This document shows positions 20,915 to 31,500 of a DNA stretch of 41,275 bases, in pieces. The position numbers were made by a program, and so were the translations under genes. Source of the stretch: Pseudogymnoascus destructans (taxonomy: Eukaryota > Ascomycota > Leotiomycetes > Thelebolales > Thelebolaceae); the NCBI RefSeq assembly GCF_001641265.1, contig NW_020167570.1:1-41275 (forward strand), read 5' to 3'. Position 1 is the stretch's first letter. The number at the start of each line of letters is the position of its first letter. The notes below the pieces were generated by a model, which did no database searches, had not been told where the DNA came from, and saw only the letters and a list, made by a program, of their open reading frames with translations.

Positions 20915-21388
20915 ATGTTCTCATATGAAGCGGCTCATAGGATCATTATATGTGAGCTCTGCCAGTCAGTCATCTTGCCTGGGCTGACTAGCCAGCAGTG
21001 GCACTTGCGGAATGAGCCGCACCGCTTGCTAGGCGATGCCCTGGCAGCTACGATCCGGCTCTTTGAGGGTTATGAGCTTTGCACTGTTGAGCAGCTTAGG
21101 CTGAACAAGCCAGGTCGAGATGATGGCTGTAGGCTGATTGAGCGTCTACAGAGCTTTGATGGCTTCTGCTGCTTGCATGCAGGATGCAGCCATTGCACAG
21201 TGAGCGAGAAATATATGAAAGAGCACGTGTGGCAAGCACACAAGATCAAGGCGAAAGATCATAAGGTCCAGCCGCTTTGGAAGGGGTGCAAGCTACAGAC
21301 ATACTCTACAGCCAAGGGGCGAATTGACTACTTTGTCGTGACAGAGGAGTCAGACGCGGGCAGTACAGGAGGGCGCACGCGGGCTAGT
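20915..21388 (+). pseudogene. OrsD (DUF3505) domain gene, unit A, cut by a Gypsy LTR
   Basis: Starts MFSYEAAHRIIICELCQSVI and carries two zinc-finger-like segments: CELC...WHLRNEPH and CCLHAGCSHC...MKEHVWQAH. These are followed by CKLQTYSTAKGRIDYFVVTE, the hallmark sequence between the fingers and the body of OrsD-type proteins (W..C.VQTff....yFvV). It breaks off at about residue 158 exactly where the LTR begins (21389). The corresponding unit B gene is about 1,400 residues, so most of the gene is missing. The region right of the retroelement is a different unit, not the continuation. Confidence 0.8.
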
Positions 21389-21862
21389 TGTAACGCTGAC
21401 TTCTAAACGATAGAAGACACAGAGGTTCTCTTGCGTAAAGGTTTACTTATCAGAGGAGGCAGGGGATCAGACACAAAGGCTTCAAGTAACACGTTACTAG
21501 TATATAACAAATACTGTATTGAGTTGAGCACGAAGCTCCTATCTAAGGAAATACTATCTACTTATATAGTGGCGTCGTGCCTAGTGGACTCTTGGGAACT
21601 CACTCGAGTCCTCGGAGTCCTGGACTCTTAGGACTATTCTCTCATCCTGCGAGTCCGTCACGTGCCTAGTGGACTCCTGGGAACTCACTCGAGTCCTCGG
21701 AGTCCTGGACTCTTAGGACTCTTCTCATCATCCTGCGAGTCCGTCACGTGATACTTTTGGAACTACTATTCCCCGCTGCCCCTCCAGGTACCAGGGCCGG
21801 TCTCATGCGACCTCCCTCCTTCCTGTCCTGTAGTTGGCCAGCCTTCTTGTTCCGTCGTAACA
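21389..21862 (-). repeat. 3' LTR of the Gypsy element (complete, 474 bp)
   Basis: TG..CA ends (TGTAACGCTG to CGTCGTAACA as read on the plus strand). It contains two imperfect tandem copies of about 110 bp starting GTGCCTAGTGGACTC and ending GAGTCCGTCACGTG, which may be enhancer-like. It matches the solo LTR at 13377-13851. Confidence 0.9.
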
Positions 21863-21958
21863 CTCGCTCCCTTCCCCTGGGCATTCGTCTCGAATCCTAT
21901 AAGTACGTCCATGTCTCCGGGACTCTGCTGCTCCTCAGCGAGTCCTTCAACATGCAAC

Positions 21959-22525
21959 ATGCCTACTGACACTGCCCGCAAACTCCAGGAACGCAATGAT
22001 CTTGTCCGTCGAATAAAGAACCACGGATACGAACTACCCAAAATGGATTCTTGTTCGAACTGCGTGAGGCGAAACGTTACTTGCGTGTCGTCTCCAAATG
22101 ATTCACGGCGGTGCGCCGAGTGCGTTCGTCGCAACTTGAAAGAAAAGTGTGACTGTATGGGTCCTGAGCATCCCGACTGGGTGAAGCTCGAACGGGAGGA
22201 GGATCGCCTGGATCGCGAAGAGGAAGAAACCCTTTCGAAGTTACTTCGTCTGCGGAAGCAGAAACGCCTCATCCGAACCCGTGGTAAAGATATGCTCCGG
22301 CGAGGTTTGAAAACCCTCGACGAGCTTGATGCGGCAGAGGAGGCCGAACGTGTGGCTGCTGAGAAGCGTGACGCTGTTGAGCCCGAGGAACAGGCAGTTA
22401 GCGCTGCCTCCTCGTCTGTGACCGGGACCCCCGCTTCCTCCGATCCACTGGCCTACTCCCCTGCATCTTGGGATCAATGGCTGGCGGATGGCGGCGTCGA
22501 TATTCCTCCAGCAGTTCTTTGCTGA
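21959..22525 (+). CDS. antisense accessory ORF of the Gypsy element with Cys-rich motif
   Basis: About 188 residues from MPTDTARKLQERNDLVRRIK, encoded opposite to pol between the pol end and the 3' LTR. Its last ~128 bp overlap the pol C-terminus tail to tail. It has a cysteine-rich head CSNCVRRNVTC...RCAECVRRNLKEKCDC, resembling the C-x2-C-x6-C spacing of fungal Zn-cluster proteins. A long charged coiled coil follows (about residues 75-145, EREEDRLDREEEETLSKLLR), then an acidic Ser/Pro/Ala-rich tail. The start could also be an in-frame ATG at 21911. Small antisense zinc-cluster-like ORFs recur in fungal Gypsy elements as far as I recall; the function is unknown. Confidence 0.65.
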   Translation: MPTDTARKLQERNDLVRRIKNHGYELPKMDSCSNCVRRNVTCVSSPNDSRRCAECVRRNLKEKCDCMGPEHPDWVKLEREEDRLDREEEETLSKLLRLRKQKRLIRTRGKDMLRRGLKTLDELDAAEEAERVAAEKRDAVEPEEQAVSAASSSVTGTPASSDPLAYSPASWDQWLADGGVDIPPAVLC

Positions 22526-25500
22526 TGTTCCTTGTTGGTTCCCACGAATTATCCGTAGGTTCGTAATTTTCCCATTTTATCAAAAACTCTTCTCGACGTC
22601 CTACTAACCTTCTGTCTAGGATCGCTTCGACCTCATATTCGATTATCTCATTCTCGGGTTGGAGTTCAGTGTCGGTCGCAATTGGGGTATTTCCTCTTGC
22701 TGGTTCCAGTAGTGAGACATGAAATACCGGGTGTAGTCTAGACTTCCTGGGTAGCTGCAGTCTGTAATTAACTGAGCTGACTTTGTTCAATATTTTGAAT
22801 GGTCCCAATTTCTTGAAGTCCAGCTTTGTGCTTGGTCGTTTCGTTTTGATATGTTTCCGGAGTAGGTATACTTTATCCCCCTCCTTGAAGGCAGGTTCCA
22901 TACTGCGCTTCTTGTTTGCGTATGCGGCGGATCGTTCATTTAAGAATTGGATGTCCGTCGCAAGTTGTTCGTGGAACGATTTCAGTTGTTCCACCACGAT
23001 CAGGGCTTGTTCAGCTCGTGATTCATCCGGTCTTGGTTGCCTATATGCTTCTGGCTGGTAGCCATAATTGGCAAAGAACGGTGAGACTTTCGTTGCTTCT
23101 GTCATCGCGCTGTTATATGCAAACTGTGCGATGGGTAAGATCTGAACCCAGTTGTCCTGTTGATGATTGACATAGCTTCGCAGGTACTGTTCAAGGGTCT
23201 GATTTAATCTTTCTGTTTGGCCATCTGTCTGGGGATGAAAAGCTGTTGATAGCTTATGATTTGTTCCCAGTAGCGCCATCAATGATTTCCAGAATTTCGA
23301 AGTAAAGAGCTTGTCTCTATCTGAGATGATTTCTTCTGGCATCCCATGATCGGCTAATATGACTCGAATGAAGGTATATGCGAGCACCTCGGCGTCGCTA
23401 GCTTCTAGATATGGTATAAACTTCCCATATTTCGTGAGTCTTTCCGTGATGACGAGGATAGAGTCGTATTCTATTCCTGTTAACGGGTCCTTGGAGGGTG
23501 GAAGCTTGACGATGAAGTCCAAAGCTATTGATTTCCACGCTCCTTTTGGTACTGGTGTCGACTTGAGTTGTCCGTATGGCAGGTGCCTATTGGATTTTGA
23601 CTTGCTGCAAATGTCGCACTCTCTTACCACTGTCTCTACCTGCTTCCTCATACCTGGGAAGTAGTAGTGTCCGGTGATTCGTTCGAAGGTTCGTGTTACT
23701 CCCTGATGACCGTGTGCTGGTAACGAGTGTTGTTCTTGCACCAGCGGGCGTCTCATTTGACTTGGGACATACACTAAGCCTTTGTATCGAATCAGTCCTT
23801 GTTCGTCGATGGCGAAGTCGCCTTCGACTTTGGACAAGACTCGCTTGGCGCATTCGTCTGTTGCGTAAGCTTTCTTGAGTCTTTCCTCGAGTTCTGTATC
23901 TTCGATGACTGAGATCGTCGCTAGTAACTCGTTGTACTGTATTCCTGCATCTGTTTTCTTCAGAATTGCTCTAGGTCTTTCTTCCTTTGGGCCGGCGTAG
24001 TCGGTCCGTCTGCTGAGAGCGTCTGCTCTTGCATTCTCGGAGCCCTTGCGATAGGTTATCGTGAAGTTGTAGGCTGCGAGGGTTTCTGCCCAGCGGACTT
24101 GTCTGCGGCTTAAAACCTTGGTCGTGGTGAAGTATATGAGGTTCTTGTGATCCGTCCATACCTGCACAGGGTAGGTGGGTCCCTCAAGATATACTCGCCA
24201 CTGCTCAAAGGCAACGACAATAGCCAGTAGCTCCTTGTCGTGAATGTCGTAATTGAGTTCCGCGGGTGACAGTTTCCTAGAGTAGTACGCGATTGGTTTG
24301 AACTTACCGTTCTCGTCTGGTTGATTCAGACATGCTCCAATTGCGAAGTCAGAAGAGTCCGTTTCGAGGATGATCTTCTTTGCAGGGTCAAATGTAGCAA
24401 GGATAGGTGCTTCCGTGAACTTCGTCTTAAGTTCCTGGAAAGCAGCCTCTGCCTTGTCCGTCCATTTGAATTCGAGATCCTTTCTGGTAAGCTCCGTGAG
24501 TGGTTGAGCTACCTTGGAATATCCCGAGATGAATCTTCGGTAGAAGTTGGCGAAGCCTAGGAAGGCTTGCACTTCCTTGACCGTGGTCGGTGTTGGCCAT
24601 TCCAACACTGCCGTTACTTTTGCTTGGTCCATCTTGATGCCGTGCGTTCCGATAATGTAACCCAAGAATTCGACTTGGTTTTTATGGAACTCGCACTTCT
24701 CTGGTTTGAGGAGTAAGCTGTACTCCTTTAGTTTCTTCAGGACGAGTTTGACATGCTTGACATGCTCCTCCTTGGTTGCTGAATACACCAGGACATCGTC
24801 TAGGTAGACAATGGTAAAGATGTCTAAGTATTCGTGCAAAGCATCATTCATCAGTCGTTGCATAGATGCGGGTGCGTTTGTTAGCCCAAAGGGCATGACT
24901 TGATACTCGAATAGGCCATAGCGGGTGCGGAATGCTGTTTTCCACTCTTCCCCAGCCTTGATTCGGATCAGGTTGTATGCTCCTCACAGATCTAGCTTAC
25001 TGAAGATCTTTGCTCCTTGAAATCTATCGTGTAGTTCGTTGATTAACGGCAGGGCATACCTGTCCTTGATTGTGATGTTGTTCAACGCTCAATAGTCCAC
25101 ACATAACCGTAGGGAGCCGTCTTTCTTTGGTACGAAAAGCACCGGACTTCCTGCTGGTGATGTGGATGGTCTGATGAATCCTTTCGCTAGGTTATCATCG
25201 ATGTACTCCTTAAGTACCTTCAGCTCCTTTTCCGATAGCTGATATATTGGTCCGAACGGTGGACTCTTGTCTTTCTCCAAAGGTATCTCGTGATCCCATG
25301 GTTGGTGCTTAGGAAGCGCCTCATTCTTAGGGCCTTCCTGGAATAATTGCTCGTATTCCTTGTACTCCACCGGTATACTCGTCGGTGAGGATGCCTGGGC
25401 TAGGTCATCGAGCTCGGAGGTTGCACATAACTCCTTCCGGCCCTGGGAGGGTTTCTCCCGTTGTCGCGTGTCCGTCCGTTGTTCACACGCGCACTGGCTC

Positions 25501-25895
25501 ATCACAACTTTCTCGTTCCACCAGTCGATCTGGGGGTTGTGTTTCTTGAGCCATGGCATACCAAGGATGCATGCATGGTTGTCCATGTGCACGATGTCAA
25601 ACTGAATCGTTTCCTTGTGCCCGTGTAGCATGACCATTTCCAATGGGACCGTTTTGTGGGTCACCATTCCTTCATTAGTCGAGATGGGCTCTCCATCTAT
25701 GACCATTAACGGGTATGGTTCGGTTTTCAATTGCGTCTTGAAACCTTGCGTGTCTGCTACTTTCTTTGTCATAAAGTTGCCCGTCGCTCCTGAGTCAATC
25801 ATTGCTCGGAGGTGTCGCTGTTGTATCTTAGCGACCACATATAGTTGCATGCTGCCCGTCGTGGCGCATAGCTGGTCTGTACTAGGCCTCTTCAT
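22398..25895 (-). pseudogene. pol: Gypsy pol: protease, reverse transcriptase, RNase H, integrase, chromodomain; two nonsense codons
   Basis: One continuous frame of 1,166 codons broken by TGA at 25089-25091 (after LRLCVDY) and another TGA near 24986 (in SKLDL*GAYN); both replace an Arg of conserved RT motifs and fit CGA to TGA. Domains in order: protease with IDSGATGNF (Asp 34); reverse transcriptase with PAGSPVLFVPKKDGS, MPFGLTNAPA and the YLDD catalytic box; RNase H (ETDSSDFAIGACLNQ, TDHKNL); integrase with the HHCC finger (HGHQGVTRT...CDICSKSK) and DDE core (LDFIVKLPP, SDRDKLFTS, HPQTDGQTERLNQ); and a C-terminal chromodomain (YEVEAILDRR...EFLIKWENYEPTDNSWEP). Chromodomains steer integration to modified histone tails. 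Confidence 0.9.
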
Positions 25896-25927
25896 GTCGC
25901 TCGCCGGTGGCCTACCGTCGAGGACTC

Positions 25928-27865
25928 CTAGTTTTTTGACTCGTCCGAGGAAGGATAGTATTCATCCGTTTCCAATGGTGGTCCTTGGGGAGATCGTTTC
26001 CCTCGCTCTTCTGCTTCGTCTAGCAGATGTGGGTATTTCTCGTATACCTGTTCGCTTTTGATAGGCAAGTCCACTTCATACTGGCTTCGCCTGAGGGCGT
26101 GAACTTGCTCTGCGTCTCTGAAGTGTATCCTGGGTGAGGATCGGGGAAACAACTGATTCTGGTGTTTCTTTTTCCAGTGGAGCTTGCAGTCATCTTCGCT
26201 GCAATACTCCCAGTAGACATACGTGTGCCAGGGATGATCAGTCTCTGTTGCGTCTGTCGTTGATAGTTCCTGCTGTCCTCTCACCCATGCACTATCTTCC
26301 CTCGGAGGCGTGGAGAACGTGTCTAGTTGCTCCATGGCTCTCCTTTCGATGCGTGGAGTGGGTCTCGCATTTTCCCGTCGGAGCATATCTCTGGCTTTCT
26401 CGTCGTACTTCTTCAGGGCTCTCCTGCGGTCCTGGTAGTAAAGTTTGACGCTTTTCATATACTTCAGTTTAGCCATATGCTCGACATCCTTCTCCAGTTC
26501 TTCCGCTTCTTGGGCTTCCAACTTAGCTACGTCTTGGGACGTGCCAAGCAGCCTGCGGGTATTCGTTAGTTGGTCGTAGTATCTCCAGAGGTCATCCTTG
26601 CAGTCGTCCACCTTGCATTTTAACGGAAGTTCCTGTAACAGGTTCCCGTAGAGGTCTTTAAGCATGGGGATTTTCCTCTGGCCATTGGGCTTGTCTCGTT
26701 CGGCCCTAATCTTCGCGTGGGCGTGTTTTGCCATGCGTCTTACTACGCTCTTGCACCGTGGACTCATTGGTTCCGTAGGTGCGAGTTCGTCGAAGGTTTC
26801 CTGTTCCGAGACGGTGAACGATTCTGCCTCCGACCCTTCATCTGAGCTCTCGTCTTCTGGGGTGCTTTCGCCGTTTATTCCCCAGTCCTGTTTGCTCACA
26901 AACGTTGCGTTCAACTGTCCTGTCCAGGTGGCATTGAGTTGTTTGCCGACTTTGCGTCCGCCGTTCCCTTTCTTTGGCTGTCTGCAGTCTCGGGCCATGT
27001 GGCCTGGCTTGTCGCAGTTAAAACAGAGTCGTTCCTTGAATTGTCTGTCTTTCTTAGGGTCACGGGGTCGTCCAGGTTTGAACGTGGCATCGAGTTCCAT
27101 TGGGTCCGACCAACGGTTGTCTCGCGGGTGTTGATCCCGTCGTCTGCCCTCATTTCCCCGGTAGGGGTAACTTTTCTTTGGCTTGTCATAGGTCCGACGT
27201 TCCTTCTGGAATTCGTATAGTCGATTGTCGATTCGGACCGTATGTTCGATTAGCGCTACCATGTCCGTTGGTTGTTGTTCCAAACGGGCAAGTTCCATAC
27301 GTATATGGCTCTTCAGCCCACGTCGGTAGTGGCTGATGAGTGCGCTGGCGTCCCATCCTGTCTGATTACCGTATCTCTGGAATTCTGTGGAGTATGTGAG
27401 GGCGCTGCCAGTCTGCTTAAGTGCAAACAGATGGTCTTCTGCGGTCTTAATCTCATCGATGTCTCCGAACATGCGTCGGATTTCCTTACAGAATCCATTC
27501 CAGCTGCCAAACATAGTCTGCGTAGTTGTCATGCTTCCATTGGTACTTTCATATTTGAAATAATCCTTGAGGAATGGTTCGATCCATCGCAGGGCTTCCC
27601 CCCTAAGGTAGGATGCAGTCCACAGGGCATAGCTCTCCTGGGTGGGAAACTTCTCGTCATTGAAGTGCTGGTACAGTTCGACCTGTAGCAAAAACACCTC
27701 AAGTTCCTTTCGGTTGCCGGAGTAAGTGTCGGGCAACTTGACGCGTAGAGTTTCCTTGAGTTCGTTGATGGTGGGTGCATCGGGCATCTCTTCATTCTCA
27801 GGCTTAGACCTCTGAGACGAAGTTGGCGTGGTGGGGGTTTTCCCCTTCGAACTGACGACAGACAT
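25928..27865 (-). CDS. gag: Gypsy gag with CCHC zinc knuckle
   Basis: 646 codons starting MSVVSSKGKTPTTPTSSQRS. The gag core has VKLPDTYSGNRKELEVFLLQ, ALWTASYLRGEALRWIEPFL and FGDIDEIKTAEDHLFALKQT. A basic region and one zinc knuckle CFNCDKPGHMARDC follow. A long C-terminal extension of about 330 residues (charged, with CKVDDCKDD and YCSEDDCKLHW Cys pairs) is unusual for gag. The frame is intact. It ends KN-stop with a slippery heptamer right before the stop. It packages element RNA in virus-like particles. Confidence 0.9.
   Translation of the reverse strand: MSVVSSKGKTPTTPTSSQRSKPENEEMPDAPTINELKETLRVKLPDTYSGNRKELEVFLLQVELYQHFNDEKFPTQESYALWTASYLRGEALRWIEPFLKDYFKYESTNGSMTTTQTMFGSWNGFCKEIRRMFGDIDEIKTAEDHLFALKQTGSALTYSTEFQRYGNQTGWDASALISHYRRGLKSHIRMELARLEQQPTDMVALIEHTVRIDNRLYEFQKERRTYDKPKKSYPYRGNEGRRRDQHPRDNRWSDPMELDATFKPGRPRDPKKDRQFKERLCFNCDKPGHMARDCRQPKKGNGGRKVGKQLNATWTGQLNATFVSKQDWGINGESTPEDESSDEGSEAESFTVSEQETFDELAPTEPMSPRCKSVVRRMAKHAHAKIRAERDKPNGQRKIPMLKDLYGNLLQELPLKCKVDDCKDDLWRYYDQLTNTRRLLGTSQDVAKLEAQEAEELEKDVEHMAKLKYMKSVKLYYQDRRRALKKYDEKARDMLRRENARPTPRIERRAMEQLDTFSTPPREDSAWVRGQQELSTTDATETDHPWHTYVYWEYCSEDDCKLHWKKKHQNQLFPRSSPRIHFRDAEQVHALRRSQYEVDLPIKSEQVYEKYPHLLDEAEERGKRSPQGPPLETDEYYPSSDESKN
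25931..25937 (-). promoter_or_regulatory. candidate -1 ribosomal frameshift site between gag and pol
   Basis: On the minus strand, gag ends TCA AAA AAC TAG. The heptamer A-AAA-AAC is a canonical -1 slippery sequence lying immediately before the gag stop. Slipping back one base gives CTA GGA GTC and stays open for 12 codons to the pol ATG at 25895, so gag and pol are joined in exactly the -1 frame. No downstream pseudoknot was tested. Confidence 0.75.
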
Positions 27866-27911
27866 GTTGCTTTGTGTGTAAGCCGGTACCTCGTAGAAGT
27901 GGTGCTCAAAG

Positions 27912-28347
27912 TGTAACGCTGACTTCTAAACGATAGAAGACACAGAGGTTCTCTTGCGTAAAGGTTTACTTATCAGAGGAGGCAGGTGATCAGACACAAA
28001 GGCTTCAAGTAACACGTTACTAGTATATAACAAATACTGTATTGAGTTGAGCACGAAGCTCCTATCTAAGGAAATACTATCTACTTATATAGTGGCGTCG
28101 TGCCTAGTGGACTCTTGGGAACTCACTCGAGTCCTCGGAGTCCTGGACTCTTAGGACTATTCTCTCATCCTGCGAGTCCGTCACGTGCCTAGTGGACTCC
28201 TGGGAACTCACTCGAGTCCTCGGAGTCCTGGACTCTTAGGACTCTTCTCATCATCCTGCGAGTCCGTCACGTGATACTTTTGGAACTACTATTCCCCGCT
28301 GCCCCTCCAGGTACCAGGGCCGGTCTCATGCGACCTCCCTCCTTCCT
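27912..28347 (-). repeat. 5' LTR of the Gypsy element, truncated
   Basis: 436 bp matching the left LTR up to CCTCCTTCCT, then unrelated sequence from 28348. About 39 bp of the outer (U3) end are missing. An imperfect inverted repeat, GCCGTTGGACGCCCA (28362-28376) against TGGGCGCACAACGGC (28435-28449), lies in the unit B upstream DNA just beyond the break. Confidence 0.9.
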
Positions 28348-28505
28348 AACCTTATGTCTCTGCCGTTGGACGCCCAAAGGCATCCATTTTAGGTTAGATG
28401 TGGCCCGTGCACTTGTCTTGGCACTAGTTGCCGATGGGCGCACAACGGCATTCTCTAGGGTTACGTTTTATATGGATTACTATAGCTATTACCATCAATT
28501 CCATC

Positions 28506-31500
28506 ATGGCAGAACGTCAGAGCATCAATTCCATTCAAGTTCCAGTGACTTTGAGCCATCTGATCCAACTAAACGTTGAGTATAAGGTGTTGGTTTGTTT
28601 GAGTGCACATTGCTGCAAAGCAGTTAGCGGTGTAGGACTAACTGAGCACTTCCGCAAAATCCATAAGGAGAAACTGGAAGTTCGAAAGCAGATACAGCAC
28701 TATATTCAGAGGGTTCCATTTGATTATAATTATTCAACTATCCAATTACCAGTTGATGGACTACCACCACAGCCAGTTATTCCAATAGTTGATGGATTCC
28801 AATGTCAGCATTGTAGGTATTATACAATCAGTCGAAGAGTAATGAAGGATCATGGCCGAAATAAGCATTCAATGAAACGGGTGGATGACAACCAGTTATT
28901 CCAGGCTGTACGGCTGCAGACATGGTTTCGAGATGGAAAGGAGCGATATTGGGTTGTGGATGAGAGTAGACAGGCTGAAGGAATGCAAGCGACGCATCAA
29001 TTGAGTAAGTTGGATTCTGGCAATCTTTATAGTAATCATTATAGTAACCAGCTGATGATATTAGTACGCGACGTTGGAGAGCAGTCTAGCGATGATGTTA
29101 GTGAGGAAGAGCAAGCCAGCAACCAGGAAGGCGATGCTGAGGACCAGATCATACGCGACATCGAGCAGTGGAAGGAGGCAGCACAGGAGCGCAGGTTGAC
29201 ACTGCTAGCCAAGCCCGCGGCTGATGAGCTAGACCCATGGCTACGATACACTGGGTGGAACGAGGTTCTTCAGGAGTCACAGGTTGATATTATCCAGACG
29301 TACAAATACGCGCGTGAGCCAGAGGAGAAGGAGACCAAATTACAACGACTGTTACGTGCATGGGATCGGATTCTTGAACGCTGTCTTGATACGCTAGCAA
29401 ATATGGACCACAAGGATGTACTAAAGTGGTGGGCATCACCAAAGAATGAGGTTGCGAGCCAGCATCCATTCGAGCTTCACCAGAGCGTTCAGTCGGTTCA
29501 TAAGTGTAGTGCAGTATGGCAGAGGTTCATCTGTTACATGATGAGGACGGCGACAGTTGACTGGGAGGATGATACAGGTATGTGGATGGTTACTATGGTG
29601 GTTACTATGGAAGAGGCAAACCCATCTGCGCAAAGCGCACGGCGTCAACGAGTGTGGAGGGTTGGGTGATAGGATATATCAAACCCAGACTCGTGTGGGT
29701 GTTTACTATAGTAGTTACTATAGAAGACCCCAACCCATCCGCGCGAAGCGCACCAGCGTCCCGCAACGTGTGTGGAGGGTTGGGTGGTAGGATATACCAA
29801 ACCCAGACCCGTGTGGGTGTTTACTATAGTAGTTACTATAGAAGACCCAAACCCGTCCACGCGAAGCGCACCAGCGTCTTGCAACGTGTGTGGAGGGTTG
29901 GGTGGTAGGATATATCAAACCCAGACCCATGTGCGCGAAGCGCACAGCATCACGAAACGTGTGTGGAGGGGGTGGGATATATCAAACCCAAACCCATCTG
30001 CGCGAAGCGCACGGCGTCACACAACGTGTGTGGAGGGTTGTGTGGTAGGATAAATCAAACCCAGACCCATCTGCGTGAAGCGCACAGCTTTACACAGTGA
30101 GTAGATGGTTACTATAGTAGTTACTATAGTATATAACCCAAAACCATCTGCGCGAAGTGCACATTGGCAACGTGTGTGAAGGGTTACTATAATGATTGCT
30201 ATAATATTTACTATACTGACTTCATTAGAAACTGGCGTGGAATTCACCCATGCTCAGTGGCAGTCAATCCAACAGATCCATACGCACTTGCAAACTGAAC
30301 CCAATAATGAAGACGATCAGGATCCATTACTCACAGCCGAATTGATGCGACTGTGCATGCTAGTCCTGATGCAGGACACTAGCAAGATTGGGCTGTACGA
30401 GTCACCATTGATGCATTACTTAGCTGTTCGTGGGATCGATCCACTTACCAAATCGCTATATCCACCACTTGCATACACACCAATACTTGGACGTGTGTTA
30501 TGGATCACACGGCTGCTTATGCTTGAGATCGCAGTACCATTAGAGCCATGGCCAGAATTAAGACTCCAGAGCAAAGAGGATATTGAATCAATTCCCGAGC
30601 GAATCCACAAGCTACGGAGGACCCATCTCTGTGAAGGCTCATTCTCACCAACGTCAAGCATCTTGAGTCAATTAGCTATGGGGAAGAAGTATAACCAGCT
30701 GCATGAGTCGCCAGCGAACATCCACTGGTCACGCGATGAACAGACGATTTATTATCTTGGAATGGGAGTTGAGCTTGAAAAGGTTAGGGAAATGTGCCAT
30801 GACTTGATAGGATTACTACAAAGATTACTATACAATCTGGCGTTTGATTCAGAGCTGCCCATGGTAGATTTGAGCCAGATCGTTGACAGCATGGCTTGGA
30901 ACACGAAATTTCGACAGTCTGAGTACAGCTTCATCAACCATGTTAAGAATCGAGAGCGTACGGATGTAGGTTATCAGTATCTGCTTAAACGTGCAAGGAA
31001 GGGAAGCAAGGAGTGGCAGTTGCTTCAAAGAGCAGGCGATGGATCATACAAATGGAACGACTCACAGAAGCAGGCGTACTTGAATCAAGAGCGTCAGTTC
31101 TTACGAAAGTTGATGGTTACTTTGCATGTCACAGGTGGCCAGCCAGCTCGAGGACCAGAGATTGGATCGATCAAGGTTAGTAACAGTGTGTATTCAGTGC
31201 GGAACATATACGTCATTAATGGGCAGATGTGCTTCTTAACCATGTACGATAAGGCAAGAAAGAGGAGGGGAAACACAGATTACATTGTTCGGTTCTTGCC
31301 CAATGAGGTCAGTCAAGTGTTAGCACAGTACTTGATATATATCCGACCATTTGGCAGGGCATTAGACCAACGAGAGTCAGAGTACTTGTTTGGTGATAAT
31401 CGAGGGCCATGGGCAGGAGAAGAGCTCACGCAAGCTTTAAGCAAGGCAACAAGTAAGGGGCTAGGTGTACGGTTGACAGTGCAGAGCTGGCGACACGTAG

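Larger units (their letters stand above)
21389..28347 (-). mobile_element. Ty3/Gypsy chromovirus, 6,959 bp, one LTR truncated
   Basis: The coding strand is minus. The 3' LTR is 21389-21862 (complete); the 5' LTR is 27912-28347, lacking about 39 bp at its outer end. Internal genes are gag (27865-25928), pol (25895-22398) in the -1 frame, and a small plus-strand ORF (21959-22525). In the stretches I compared, the two LTRs differ at one base, indicating a recent insertion. The left flank is OrsD unit A; the right flank is upstream DNA of unit B. Because the right LTR is cut off, no target duplication can be tested, and a recombination or deletion at 28347/28348 joined different units. Pol has two CGA-to-TGA stops, so this copy cannot make a full polyprotein. 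Confidence 0.9.

Noticed and set aside
24984..25091. TGA read as a sense codon (alternative genetic code)
   Set aside because: The REV7, KAP114, gag and dioxygenase frames contain no internal TGA, and the two TGA codons sit where CGA is expected, fitting point mutation.
20915..29577. Units A and B as one OrsD gene split by the Gypsy element
   Set aside because: Unit B has its own start and its own copy of the finger and VRLQTW segments already present in A, so the right flank is a second unit and not the rest of A.
29582..30053. Overlapping open frames in both directions within the first intron of unit B
   Set aside because: They are translations of the tandem minisatellite; consensus splice sites remove the region and join the flanking exons in frame.
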